Source of the DNA: Rutstroemia sp. NJR-2017a BVV2
Lineage: Eukaryota; Ascomycota; Leotiomycetes; Helotiales; Rutstroemiaceae
Length of the DNA: 64,000 bases
NCBI GenBank assembly: GCA_002946415.1
Contig: NJPS01000031.1
Span: forward strand, 806,001 to 870,000
Reading direction: 5' to 3'
This document shows, in pieces, positions 1-11,825 of this stretch. The stretch's first letter is position 1. Every line of letters starts with the position of its first letter. The position numbers and the translations under genes were made by a program. The notes below the pieces were generated by a model. The model was not told where the DNA came from and did no database searches. It saw only the letters and a program-made list of their open reading frames with translations.

Positions 1-233
1 CGAAGCGCAATGGAGTACTGCAATATGTCGAGACGAGCGCAAAGAGTGGCCAAGGAGTTGAGGATGCCTTTTGCAGAGTAGCGGAAAGGATATACATAAA
101 CATTGAGGCGGGCAAATATGATTTAAATGACAGGAAGTCGGGGGTCAAAGGACCTGGGGCTTTTGGAGCCAACAAGACAAATCTCACATTGTCTCCGCAA
201 AAGCAAAGTGGTGCTGGTGGTGGATGTTGCTGA
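1..233 (+). CDS. Rab-family small GTPase, C-terminal fragment (5' end outside window)
   Basis: Reading from base 3, an open frame runs into the window and stops with TGA at 231-233. It encodes about 76 residues. It shows the G5 nucleotide-binding motif of Ras-like GTPases (ETSAKSGQGVEDAF), the closing helix (RVAERIYINIEAGKYDLN), a short hypervariable tail and a terminal GGGCC, the double-cysteine geranylgeranylation signal of Rab proteins. The helix resembles Rab14/Rab4-class GTPases more than Rab2, Ypt1 or Sec4, but the subclass is an inference from this tail alone. Rabs direct vesicle tethering and fusion when GTP-bound and prenylated on membranes. Switch regions and P-loop lie outside the window. 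The frame is unbroken here, so I take it as the intact end of a real gene, not a pseudogene. Confidence 0.85.
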   Translation, partial: KRNGVLQYVETSAKSGQGVEDAFCRVAERIYINIEAGKYDLNDRKSGVKGPGAFGANKTNLTLSPQKQSGAGGGCC

Positions 234-1365
234 TACAGATATTTTGTTCATTCCTTTTGGAGTTGCCTTATGGGTTCTCATGGCGTCTGCTTGGACATAT
301 AGCAGGGAACATTGGCCTTCACTCCTCTGCCCCTCTGCGATTGCATGCGTCTTGGAAACGAGTCGGTATATGCTACTTACACAGTTTGTCTTATTAAGAT
401 CAGGATAATAATTTGCATGCATTCTGGTTTAAAGCTATGTATAATAGGATGAGTTCAGAAACTCAAGAACATCGAAATGAAGCTGCCTAGTGTCAGGGTA
501 GTAAGACCACGAAGACGTCACTGATGGTCTTTGCCTGGCGCGTAGAATCTCCATATTAAAATATGCATGCACGTCGATGCTGCATTTGAATTGACTTGGT
601 CTTCGACCGGTAGATACTACGAGAATCAAAATGCTGCCTGCGTGCAGCTTCTGTATTTATCAGTTCATACGGGACCTAGTAACCATTGATCTCGGCAGGA
701 AGGAAAGGAATCTGAAGGCTCATCGGTAGATATGCTTCCGGCAAAGCCGACGATAATCTGAAGCAAGAGCTTTGATATATAAACGTGATTTAAGTCTGAT
801 GGAACCGTTCTGCGACCATTCTGAGAACGCGAACCTTGGTACAGAAACCCCGAGTCACCGTCCACCAGATCCGAAAAGCTTGATGACAGCTCCTGTGGCG
901 CAGAGCGCTGTGCAACAAATTGTTATGACGAGTGGCGGCCCGGAATAAGTGGTTCGAGGCAGTGCCAAAAAGACTGGAAGATTCCTTTTCTCGGGAATTA
1001 CGAATGGGGAATTATTCCACCAGGAAAGTCAAGTCACGATGGCTTTTGTACGGGAGTTGGCCAGATGCCCGCTTTCACGAATAGAACAAGCACTGCAGTA
1101 CAGACCCCCTGTTCATGCTGCACTAAAAACCCCTCACCAGCAGCTTGAATGCTGTGGCTGAGCTCTGTGCGCACGCACACATCATCATCCTCTAACGCCA
1201 TTGACATTTACATTCACTTTCTTTCGCAAAGCTACGAAATATAAACTGTCTAAATTGTGAATTATATCTCCTCTTTTCTTTTCCATCATCTATTCTCAAA
1301 GCTCAGTACGCTTCAATCTCGACACAACCCGCGAATAATTCCTACATAGCTTATCTCTACCAAAC
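234..1365. other. Intergenic: Rab 3' region and promoter of the WW-domain gene
   Basis: No coding region that I can support. A TATAAA lies at 1240-1245, about 120 bp before the next start codon, and is followed by a CT-rich leader (about 1267-1320). That is a usual fungal promoter arrangement. An open frame at 949-1161 has no ATG at its start and no recognisable content. Confidence 0.6.
1240..1245 (+). promoter_or_regulatory. TATA box of the WW-domain gene
   Basis: TATAAA sits 121 bp upstream of the ATG at 1366 and is followed by a pyrimidine-rich stretch. Assignment rests on motif and position only. Confidence 0.4.
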
Positions 1366-2329
1366 ATGAGTGATTTCGCCCCGCCATCCGGGCCCCCGCC
1401 GCCCAAAGTTCCCGCGGGATACAAAGCTGTCTGGAACGATCAATACAACGAATGGTTCGTCTCCCCCCATCCCATCTCATCCTCTCTTCCGCTCAACTAA
1501 CCTCCTCCCCATTAGGTTCTACGTCAACATCTACACCAAAAAATCCACCTGGGACAAACCCACCGAGCCCGTGTACCCCCCCTCGGACGAAGCTCCTCCA
1601 GCCGGCCCACCACCCAGCTACGGCCCCTCTGGCTCAAGCTCGCACTCCCCCTACCCCACCGACACCAAATCCAACCCCTACGACACGTACCCCTCCAACA
1701 ACGTCGAGTCCGACGCCGCGCTCGCCGCGCGCCTGCAAGCGGAAGAAGACGCTCGCGCTGGGAGCAGCTCAGGGAATCGTAACGCGATGCAAGATTACCA
1801 GAACACGCCTATGCCGCAGGGATCAGGCTCGGGATCGTATTCGCAGGAGCTGCCTGCGCGGGAGCAGAAGAAGGGCGGGTTTTTGGGGAAGTTGTTGGGG
1901 AAGGCATCCGGAGGGAGCTCGTCGAGTCATCAGCCGCAGTATCAGCAGCAGCAGCAATATGCACCGCAGCAGCAAGGTTACGGTGGGTATGCGCCGCAGC
2001 CGCAGTATCAGCAGTATCCGCCGCAGCAACAGTATGGGGGGTATGGAGGGGGGTATGGTGGGGGATATCAGCAGCCGCCGAAGAAGTCGGGAGGGGGGAT
2101 AGGGATGGCGGGAGGAGCGGCGTTGGGGTTGGGGGGTGGGTTGATTGGTGGGATGTTGTTGGAGGATGCGTAAGTCTTAATATACTCCTCTGGTTGAAAG
2201 ATAGCAAAAACTAACATTCTAATCAGCATCAACGACCACGACCAAGAAGAATACCAGCAGGGATATGACGCGGGACAAAACGATGACGGGGGAGACTACG
2301 GTGGTGATGACGGCGGTGGAGATTTCTAG
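1366..2329 (+). CDS. WWM1-like WW domain protein
   Basis: Three exons (1366-1454, 1516-2169, 2227-2329) give 281 residues. The first intron falls inside the WW domain. Residues about 14-50 form the WW domain (PAGYKAVWND..EWFYVN..STWDKP). The middle is Pro/Ser-rich with an acidic Ala-rich helix (AALAARLQAEEDARA). Then comes a Gln/Tyr/Gly-rich low-complexity stretch, a Gly-rich hydrophobic segment (GMAGGAALGLGGGLIGGM) and an acidic GGDF tail. This order matches yeast Wwm1, a small WW protein reported to interact with the metacaspase Mca1, and its filamentous-fungal relatives. WW domains bind Pro-rich ligands such as PPxY. The first signature Trp is Tyr here (AGYKAV), while the second (STWDKP) is kept, so ligand affinity may be altered. 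It is convergent with the TFIIH gene downstream. The family call is firm; the cellular role is inferred from yeast. Confidence 0.8.
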
Positions 2330-2915
2330 GTTGGAGGTAATGTAATGGCTGAATGAAAGGAGTGTGAAATAGGTTGAGGGAATGCCGGGATGAGATTTGC
2401 ACAATGATCTTCATGTTTGCGAATAGTCTGCTTGGACTTGGGCGTTTGTCCGACGTTTACGTGACCGATGCTCTATGATCTAAATGCTATGAAATTTGTA
2501 AATATTCTATCTGGGGATTGTGTTTTTATTTCTTGACTTTATGATCGAACGATTTCGTCCGCCTGCCTGGTGTCTCAATGCTCCCCGTCACTTGAAGATT
2601 GTAGGTGTTTGGGATATCCTCACGAGACAGGGAGGGCCTACGTGCTTAAAGGTTGATCACGCTTCGACTCTAAGAAAGAAAAATGTCATTATATACCTCT
2701 TCAGGTTTAGAATCTAGATCCTCCAAGATATACTCTGTATCGGTATATACTCCCAACGCCATGAACTATGCAACCGATCCTTTTTATCAGAAGCACAATC
2801 TGTCGGTCCCCATCCATTTTCGTATACCCCAAACGCCTCATCCTACCCCGCCTTGCCCGTCCCGCTTCTCAACATCCCATTCAAGTCCCAATAACCCCAT
2901 CCAAATATCCCACCA
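2330..2915. other. Convergent intergenic region between the WW gene and SSL1
   Basis: Both flanking genes end here, so it should hold two 3' untranslated regions and terminators. The stretch 2780-2960 is C-rich on the + strand. No gene seen. Confidence 0.6.
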
Positions 2916-4410
2916 TCACTCCACCATAGCATCCCCCTCCACCACCCCACTCCTACCATTCTTCCCCTCCCCATTCCCATTCCCAATGAACCCCCTAGTA
3001 TCGCTCTGACACCCCGGGCAATTATGCACCACCTCATGCGCAAAAACGTCGCAATCAATACAAAAGTGATTCCCGCACACCTCACAGGCATACCTCCCAC
3101 TCTCGCTCATGCCCTTCAGCTCCGGGGCCGCTGCTGCTCCATCACGAACGGCAAAAACCGTCTGACACCCAAAACACGCCTTTGACTTCCCTGCCTCCTC
3201 CCAGCTCACTTCCCGCCAATTCCTCAACGGGAACAAATGGTGATAACTCCTCGCCAAATGCGTACTCAGAATCAGCGTCAACCCGCACGCCGGACACTCC
3301 ATCGGCAGCGCGCAGACCTTGCTATCGCAGCGGGAGCAGAGATACCCGCCGCGGCTTAACTTGCTATGGCATGCGCAGAAACTCATCCCCTTCCCCACAG
3401 CGAGGGTCCGCGATGGGAACCCCATCATCAGCAGACTGGACTGTGCTTGTTTCTTGGTGCGCGTCACAGGCGGCGTCGTGACGGCCATGACCAGCTCCCG
3501 GAAATGCTGCTCGTTGAGCGCGACGCTGTAGGTGCTGGTGTCGCCGGCGTTGGTCTTGGAGCAGAGCTCGGCGCAGATGGCGACTTGGGCGGCGAGGCCG
3601 ACGATCGAGACGCGGATGCGGTCGCTGATGAGACTGCCGATTGTGTCGTGGATGTCGCCGGGGTCGCTGGAGAGTAGGGCGCCGTAGATGATCAGGACTT
3701 CTCGTGTTCCGTGACTAGGGGCGTGGAATAGAGCTGCGCGGCTCATTTCTAGTGCGTTTTGTAAACTGGGATTGCCGTTGGGGTCTTCGGTGCGGAGGGC
3801 CTTCAGTCGTTCGATGTGTTCCGTGGGGTTGCCTGATATGTCGCTGATGCGGATGGCTATGCCGTCGCGCATGCCTATTATGCCCAGCTGGGAAATGGGG
3901 TTCTGTTCGAAGTATTCGGTGACGAACTCGCTGGCGTAGCGGAGAGTGAGGAGGTAGCGTGTGGGACGGAGGTCTTTTTCTAACATGGCGAAGGAGAGAT
4001 CAAGGATGAGGATTAAGTGACGGATGATTCCTCTCTGCAATGGTGTCGTATCCCTCAGTAATCTGTATAGCCCGGTATCAGCTCGTCATCTGTGCTATTC
4101 AGGACAATTGAAATGTTAGGATAACCATTTACCGTTTCCTCTTATTAGCGTCCCTCAATCCCTCCACAGTAGAATTAATACTCCCATCCGCGCCCTCAAC
4201 AACGGTATCCCAACTCCTCTGGATATCTTCCCAAGCCGCTCGCCGTCTATTACTCCCCGCTTTCGTATCCCCTCCCCTCGTAGTCGCCCCAGCCGGGCCC
4301 TGCACAGGTCCTGTAGAGCGCGTTCCATGGCCACCACCCGACGTAACAGGCGCGCCAATATCGTCGTCTGAGAGATCATCAGCGACATATTCACCATCCG
4401 AATCCGCCAT
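2916..4410 (-). CDS. SSL1: TFIIH core subunit SSL1/p44 (GTF2H2)
   Basis: Two exons on the minus strand (4410-4133, then 4062-2916) give 474 residues, close to yeast Ssl1 (461). After an acidic N-terminus, residues about 107-285 form the von Willebrand A-like domain (LILILDLSFAM, EYFEQNPISQLGI, REVLIIYGALLSSDP, IRVSIVGLAAQV). A Cys/His zinc cluster follows at about 322-352 (CACHSKLS..YLCSRCDSK..CPACG). A C-terminal C4 RING-like domain lies at about 389-444 (CFGCQTVF..YACEVCGNHFCIDCD..CPGC). Ssl1/p44 is a core TFIIH subunit that binds and stimulates the XPD/Rad3 helicase. It acts in RNA polymerase II transcription initiation and nucleotide-excision repair in the nucleus. The start is the first ATG, in a good context. 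All expected domains are present. Confidence 0.93.
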
Positions 4411-5313
4411 GGTTATTGCAAATCAGAGAAATATCGGGAGAACTATCCAGCAATTGCTTTGTAGTTCTTTAGAAGCTGCTAAATGGTGACGGAGGCAAGG
4501 CTGAAGTTTAAAATTGTCAAGGCTTGAACTGTCGGCAGGGGAGCTCTTTCTTGAGTGGGCCTTTTGCCGAACGATTTTTAGCACTGTGCTCTCTGCAAGG
4601 AGGGGAGATCCCTTCAGCCTCGAGCTTTACAAACCTTCTTAGAAGTTCAGGAACGGTACTAAGTACTAGGTAGTCTTCCTATCCTTATGCCCACACCATG
4701 AATTGTATCAGTTAGATTAAGCTTCTCAAGCTTTACAAGAGGATTCTGACGTGCATATAATATCACTTATACTAAGTATAACGCCAGCTGATTGGGTCCC
4801 GGTGCAAATTCCAAGCTCGCATTGGGCTTCGATCCTCCGCGCGGAAAGTAACATTACCATGCGTATGGATTGCATTCAGCTGCGAGATTCGAGTGGGGAA
4901 ATGGCTCTTCATGAGATCAGATCGGCATGCAGTGTCAATCGGCGTAACTTTTTGTTTGAATTAATTTCTATCTCTCCTACTATTATAAAGCTTCAATGGG
5001 TATACTACTCGCAAAAATCACTATACTAGCCAAGCCTGCAAAATTCATAACGCATTCCAAGTTTGTGCTCCGCCCTGTCCCTGTCTGCTCGCCGTGTCTC
5101 CCCATCCCGCGGCGTGGGTATCTCTCTGGTCCCCAATGTCCTTGAGAACGAACTGTAGCTGCGATGCACAATATCCTTGACCCAATATTTATGCTTTTTG
5201 TGTAGCAAGATTGTACCACCCGGGTATTAATATAAAATATTGTCGTAAGACTTTCGTATGCGCATTATAACAAAATCCCTAACTCCATTAATCCCATTCC
5301 TTTCTCATTTCCG
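4411..5313. other. Intergenic: SSL1 promoter and CHS7 3' region
   Basis: Both neighbours lie on the minus strand, so the right part should be the CHS7 3' UTR and the left part the SSL1 promoter. I see no coding region; short frames at 4751-5029 and 4983-5219 have no recognisable content. Confidence 0.55.
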
Positions 5314-6518
5314 TCATGAGTATGTGTTTGCGACAGGCATTGGCCAGTCGTCTTCTGTAATGCTTGACCAGAAGGTCCATATCATCACCACTGATAGTAG
5401 CGTGAAGAGGGTTTCGAAAAGGGCTCCATCGATCTTGCCATTCGTTCCATGGCAAATATGAACGCTGATGACATAGTTGAAAATTTGACCGAGAGCAAAC
5501 AACAAAGCTGCGCTAACAAGGAAGATCATGGGTTTGCGCTCACCCAGTATCTTGATGACCAGAATGGTTTCCAGTACGAAGTAGACGAATAGGAATACCA
5601 ATGGTGCTAGCTGGTATAAGACGTATAAGGCGATGTTTCGATTCTGACCGTTACCGTGTCCACTTAAACTTGAGTCGAAGTGTCCCGTCCAGCTATAGCC
5701 GGTATCGAGAGCAATATATCCAGTGCCGATGAAGATAGCTGCAGCAGAACCAACCATGAGACCAAGCGACATAGCCGTGCCATCGTCAATTAGTTGATAT
5801 CCCACTACTGCATTGAGCATCAAGATCCATAGAGTTGCAGCGATCATGCCTAGATGAATACCCGTGAATGCCTATAATTGCCATCAGTATTGTCATTTTG
5901 ATTCTATGAATTGTCGCACTCACTATGCGCACAGTCGCGCTCAGAGGAAACTCCCCCACCGTGAATATCTCACATATTTCGATTATGATATAACCCATGA
6001 GGAACAATTGCATCTCCCTGCAGTCCAAATGTTAGCATCCAGAATTAGAAGAGTCCAGCATAGGAGAGTAACGAACCTTCTTCCCACGGCTGCTTTCTTT
6101 CGTTCCGACCGCCATAACAAGAAAGCCGATACTACAACTGCAATTCCGGCTATGAGTATCGAGCCTATGCATAGGTTAGCCTCCAAGCCCCCAATTGACC
6201 AATATCTAAGACGAACCCAGATTCCCCAAATGCCTTCCCTTACTCAACGATATGCCTGTAAGTTCGCAGCCTCCGTATCCGAAATTACTGTTACTCGGAG
6301 GATTGAAGAGCTATTGAGAATCGATTAGCAGTGTCCCGTCGCGAACCGTGAGGCTGGAACAGAGAGGTGGTACGAACGTTGCAGACCGGTAACGTAGAGT
6401 CACGGCAGAAATTCTAAATTCAGAGGCTCGTCAGTACTGATTTTCGGCGGTATATACTCAATTGACTTTTGCAATTTCGTGTACTCACATGAAAATTCCC
6501 GAACTGTGTTGACCCCAT
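5314..6518 (-). CDS. CHS7: Chitin synthase export chaperone (CHS7 family)
   Basis: Six exons on the minus strand (6518-6489, 6413-6378, 6310-6217, 6164-6077, 6017-5924, 5871-5314) give 299 residues. The first two exons are only 30 and 36 nt. Together they encode MGSTQFGNFH joined to NFCRDSTLPVCN, the conserved start of the family, which fixes the model. Next come a Cys-containing loop (CELTGISLSKGRHLGNL) and about seven hydrophobic segments. Family hallmarks are LLWRSERKKAAVGRREMQ, ALFETLFTLLSVVMIWTFW and the SITEDDWPMP tail. Chs7 is an ER membrane chaperone that lets chitin synthase (Chs3 in yeast) leave the ER, so the gene supports cell-wall chitin deposition. Every splice junction uses GT..AG and keeps frame. 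No chitin synthase lies in this window. Confidence 0.92.
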
Positions 6519-9500
6519 CTTCTCGCACTGCAGCTAACACTCGCAATCGCGCGCAACGAATTACTGGTAATAGTTTGGGGTACGTTTATTTTCGTTGTTC
6601 AAAGTTGTAAGATTGAATATTCTTTCGTTGTCGCCGAATTCCAATGCGCGCGCGTAGATTTGAAGTGGTTGGGTTATCGAAAGTTGGAAACAGAAATCCT
6701 GTCTACCAGTTCCTCGTTTCCGAAATCCGTTTTCTATTGTGCTGTCCCCTTCAAATCTTTGACCCCCTCGTCCCTGCCTCTACCGTCCTTCCTCGCCCGA
6801 TAGTGGGCTAATGTAGCCTTCAGCGTTCAGATGTCAGGAACGAGGCGCTAGAACTGGCTGGTGGATAAGCTGCCTCGGAATGGCGTCCGCGAAAGGTTTT
6901 ATGTAGAGTCCGAGCCGTAGGTTGAGTCAGATGCAACGCAGCTGCGAATTGGCGCAATTATGATTCAACGTTGTATGATTTTGAGTAGAATTGGTTATAG
7001 ATAGCCTTTGAAGAGTCAGGGTATGGTATACGATGGTAACGGTGCGAGAAATGTGAATTGAGAGGCATGGAGGCAGGTGAATGCATGGAAATGCAAAATG
7101 CGCTGGACAAAATGAAAAAGGCTGGTCACCGTATATGGCTAGGTAGGAAATCGGTGGAATACCAAGGCAAATGGGCAAATGGGCAAAAAGAGGGCAAGCT
7201 TACTTGTATAATTTGACGATTGAATTATGCAGGCGACGTTTGAGCCATTCAGATCCTTGAGGCTTCCTTTTTCCCAAGCAAATAATCTTGAATCCTTGCC
7301 GATAAGTCACGAAAGTAAGAGGAATAAGTGTTTCTTCCGTTCTAGCGAAATGATCTTGTCCGGGCAACACTGGTCACACTGATCACACTGATCTCGCACC
7401 AAATCAGTTTTTGAATTACAAGAGTTCATAGAAATGTGACGGACAGGGGAAGAGGGCTTTATCATGGAGAAATTATGCTGCCTATGGCATTTGCAATCTG
7501 TTAGACAATCGGTATTCGGTATGGAGACTCGAGAGACCGGAGGGGCTAAATGTGAGATTTTGTACCTTTGAGTTCCCCAAAAAAAGGTCTCGGAAAACGT
7601 AGCCTGCATGAAGGGCAGAAGAACAACTGCCACGAGTTGGAATATCTGGTCGCCACGGCAGCACTATCAGAAGTGCTTTGCTTGCTTTTTGTTTCGCTGA
7701 CAGCAACGCAGGTTTCTTATTCTTATTGTGTGGTTGTGCTTCTGATTCGTTTAGCTAGGAAAGTTCGGCAGCATGAACACCCCCATATAAAACAAATGTC
7801 AACACAGCCAGTGTGAGATCCGAGCAGTTGTCATATCGGTGCAGTGCGAGTCACTCTCGGTACTGCTAGATATCGCCCACTTGGATAATTGAAAAACCTC
7901 CGTCATCACGTCGCTCGTGCCATCCTGACAATGAAAACGTCCTTCAGGCTTCAAGTGCCTGAATGAGGTCTGTGGCTGGGAAAATTGCGAATCATGGTCA
8001 ACCATAACGGGTTATGGTGAGAAGAAACTTGTCCTTGCCTGATACGCGGATCTCTCCTTGCAGTAAGTTGCATACTTCTTCCAATTCGCACTTCGATTGA
8101 TGGAACACAAGTATTCAATCAATGTATATGCAGCAAGCCTCAAGCTAGACCTCCAAAGATCCGGTGCGGTACAGTAGGAACCTCGGGCGCAATAATGCCG
8201 TTTCCAGATCTTCCAGAACGTTGGAACGGATTGCCGACATTGAGGTTGCAAGATCAGCGAAAGGAATTATTTAGGAATCATACGGTATCAGGAGTTCTTG
8301 GGAACGCGTAAGGGTCCTTTAAGCGCTGTCAACAGCGCTACCTGTGCGTAACCGCCGGAAGAGGGCAGTGGCATTCACCTGATCTTTGGTCTGAGTTGCT
8401 GTGGATTAGAGGTTTCCATTTCCCCAGGTCTCTCCATCTTTTGACTCAAGACTAACTGACTAACAAGGGGTGCTGTATGCTGTATCTCTTGACCTACTTA
8501 CTGGTGCAGTGGTGGTCCCTTGGAGCCATTATTCTGGTAGCTCATGTGCCCTCTGTCTTGCTTGCAAAATGATGTTGTACAGTATCATTTGCTGTCCGAT
8601 ACGTGCCCACATGATCCATAGCTCCGTATGGATGGGACAGTGAAAAACCAGCGTAGGAGGGTACGAAGTACACACACACCGGTTCTTGATATTCCGGGAC
8701 AGGTCTTAACATCTCGCATATTCGAAACGCAAGAAGCAATCCTGATATGACCTCATTGGACAGATAGATACTGGTGATATAAAAAGCAATCGGCATGCCT
8801 AGCTTGGTAATCGTATCTCCTCATATCTTTTGTGGAGTACATGCTTCCCCGAGTAGATAGAGTAGACAGACAGATAATGAATGATTTTGGATCCCCTTTT
8901 GCTTTTCCTCTTTCTTCCAATTGCTCGCCCAACTGCGTCTACCTACCATATAACTCGCCATTGGATAGGCAGGAAGAGAAAAGGGGTTGAATTACCTTCG
9001 CACACGTGATCATTCTCTTTAAAAAGAAAGCCAAGTTGCCTACTTCCGTAGTTCGAAGTTTGGAGCAGTTAACTCGCTCAGCCATTCCATTCCTTCAACT
9101 AAATAGGTGCGCAAACCACACCAAACCAAACCAGAACCCTGACCTCGGACCACGCTTTAACTCTGCATTAAATTCAACCAACATCGTGTTCGATTGTACG
9201 ACGAGATTGAATAATCAGTCCAGCCGCCGAGCCCAAACCTGTCTCATTTTCTTATCACATGGAATGAAAGAGCTACCCTCACCGCACGGTCTCCACATTT
9301 TACTGCTGGATTGATTCTAACGAACTGCGCCCTATTGGACCCTTAACTTCGACCTAGTGACGTGCCATCTCATTCACCACCTGCACATCCTGAACAGAAC
9401 TGAAGGCCTTGTTCCTATCTAACCCCGAACTTCCCCACCAACCAACCGCAGAAAGGGCTGCTGCTAAACAGCTCAACGACCTTCAATATTCCTTCTCCAA

Positions 9501-9553
9501 AATCCTCTCGTCGCCCTGCGAATATACCCTTAAGAAACCTAACTGCAAGTCCT
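6519..9553. other. 3 kb intergenic region: divergent promoters of CHS7 and the sugar transporter
   Basis: The two flanking genes diverge, so this is the promoter region for both. A tandem 9-mer TCACACTGA occurs twice at 7374-7391. A CACGTG lies at about 9002-9007, and a C/A-rich leader precedes the transporter. The transporter's missing first exon may lie in the right-hand part. Open frames here (for example 7568-7816 and 8012-8251) look random. No RNA gene recognised. Confidence 0.5.
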
Positions 9554-11825
9554 GTGAATCACTCGAACTCGCATAGTCAAAGGCTGCTGGGCCCAGACGA
9601 GAAGCAGGGTCGACGGTCTTCCCTATCGCGATCATCGTCACCTGGTTCCGAATTCTCGTGGAGTGATACAGGTGACCTTGCTGAACAACTAGCAGACGAG
9701 GAGGACCCGTTACAAATTCGATTACGAGCATCTCTTGACGAGGAAGTCTTCGGCGGATCGTCAAGACGGCATACAAGGAAGAGAGTCCGATATCAAGACG
9801 AATCTAAGGATAAATCAGAGAAAGGCTACAAACCTGGACTCGTTAAGGAGGATATTGAGATTCCGGATCCCGGACCAAGGAACATCTCCAGAGTCGAACA
9901 CATCTTGGCCAGAATCATGTCGGGAGGTGAAAGGCAGATGCACGGCCTTACGGGCCGGCCCCTAGTGTAAGGACATCAATTGGCATTGATCTATGTGAAG
10001 GGGAATTGACAGTTCGCAGGTATTTTACTAGCATTTTTGTGTCATTGGGCGTTTTCTTGTTTGGCTATGATCAAGGAGTTATGTCTGGCATTATCACGTA
10101 TGTACAAACCCTCTATGGATAGCTCCTTTCCTCTCAACTAACGCCCTGCCAGTGGAATGTACTTCAAGGACAAGTTCAATCAGCCCACACGAGCCGAAGT
10201 CGGTACTATGGTTGCTATCCTCGAAGTTGGTGCCTTTTTCTCATCCCTGGTTGTCGGAAAAGTCGGTGATATTATCGGTCGAAGAAAGACAATCCTCTAC
10301 GGATCCTGCATCTTTTTCGTCGGAGGCGCACTGCAAACAGCGGCTACCGGCATGCCTATGATGCTCCTTGGTCGTATCACTGCAGGAGTGGGTGTCGGTA
10401 TGCTATCGACGATCGTCCCCATCTATCAGTCGGAGATCTCACCTCCACACAATCGTGGGAAACTTGCATGCATTGAATTCTCAGGTAACATTACAGGTTA
10501 TGCAACATCTGTCTGGGTGGACTACTTTTGCAGTTACATAAAGAGTGACTACTCCTGGAGAATCCCGCTGATGATGCAGTGCGTTATGGGTGCGCTCTTA
10601 GGATTTGGAAGCTTGATCATCGTAGAATCCCCAAGGTATGTACTCTGTCCAGATTGGTTGTGCTATAGCTAAAGAATGATTAGATGGCTTCTGGACAACG
10701 ATCACGATGAAGAAGGGATGGTAGTGATTGCCAATCTTTACGGTGGAGGTGACATTCACAACCAAAAGGCAAGAGAAGAATACCGCGAAATCAAAATGGA
10801 CGTTCTTCTTGCACGCCAGGAAGGTGAAAAATCCTATAGAGAAATGTTCAGACGATACCGCACTCGTGTTTTCATTGCCATGTCGGCTCAAGCTTTCGCA
10901 CAACTCAACGGCATCAACGTTATCTCGTACTATGCTCCTTACGTCTTCGAATCCGCAGGATGGATGGGCCGTGATGCGATTCTGATGACGGGTATCAACG
11001 CACTCACATATTTCTTGTCCACTGTACCACCGTGGTATCTCGTAGACCGCTGGGGTCGTCGTTTCATTCTACTGAGTGGTGCTGTCGCTATGGTTATATC
11101 ATTATCCAGTATCTCGTATTTCCTCTTCTTGGACATCCGAGCTACGCCTACACTCGTCGTAATCTTCGTCATGCTATACAATGCAGCCTTCGGGTTTAGC
11201 TGGGGTCCTATTCCGTGGCTCTATCCTCCCGAGATTCTTCCCCTCAGTATCAGATCCAAGGGTACGAGTCTGTCAACTGCGACCAATTGGGCATTTAACT
11301 GGCTTGTAGGAGAGTTGACTCCGGTACTGCAGCAATGGATTACATGGCGATTGTACTTGGTACATGCATTTTTCTGCGCAACAAGTTTTGTTGTTGGTAA
11401 GCAATTTCGGCCGCCTTTTCCTTTACAGAGACTGACGTTTCGCAGTATACTTCATTTATCCCGAAACGGCCGGTGTAAGACTGGAGGATATGGACTTGCT
11501 CTTCGGTGATGCAACCACGGCAATGCCTACACCGGCAACCAGAGCCGAGACAGGCTCCTTAATGGGCCCTGGCTCTCCCGTCCCTTCCGTTGATCTTAGA
11601 CGTGGCTATAACTCGAACGGTATTGGGCCGTCAAGCGCCATTCCCGGTCTTGATATCGACCCACCAAACGTTTCCATCGTCAACGGGAAGCCTCAATTTG
11701 CAGCTGATGAAGATTCTGGGGAGGGTGTTGGTGGATGGATCTCACGAATGGTGAATAGATCCAAGGGAGAGGGTGACAGCATTAAGAGCGGGAAGTATAA
11801 GCCTTTAGATCAGGATGAGGAATGA
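9554..11825 (+). CDS. MFS sugar transporter, SP family (5' end unresolved)
   Basis: Exons end-9966, 10020-10097, 10153-10635, 10684-11396 and 11446-11825 join in frame. From 9554 they give about 688 codons. Sugar-porter marks are all present: GYDQGVMSGI in helix 1, DIIGRRKTIL and DRWGRRFILL loop motifs, VESPRW, and the closing PETAGVRLEDMDLLFGD. It should be a plasma-membrane proton-coupled monosaccharide transporter with 12 helices; the substrate cannot be read from sequence. An unusually long Ser/Arg-rich cytosolic N-terminus (about 150 residues) precedes helix 1, and a Pro/Gly-rich tail follows helix 12. The reading frame is open back to 9404 but contains no ATG there. Position 9554 is therefore only the limit of what I trust. 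The true start must be an upstream exon that I could not place, a non-AUG codon, or the internal ATG near 9917. Confidence 0.82.

Noticed and set aside
949..1161. 70-codon frame upstream of the WW gene
   Set aside because: Begins with GTG, not ATG, and has no recognisable content.
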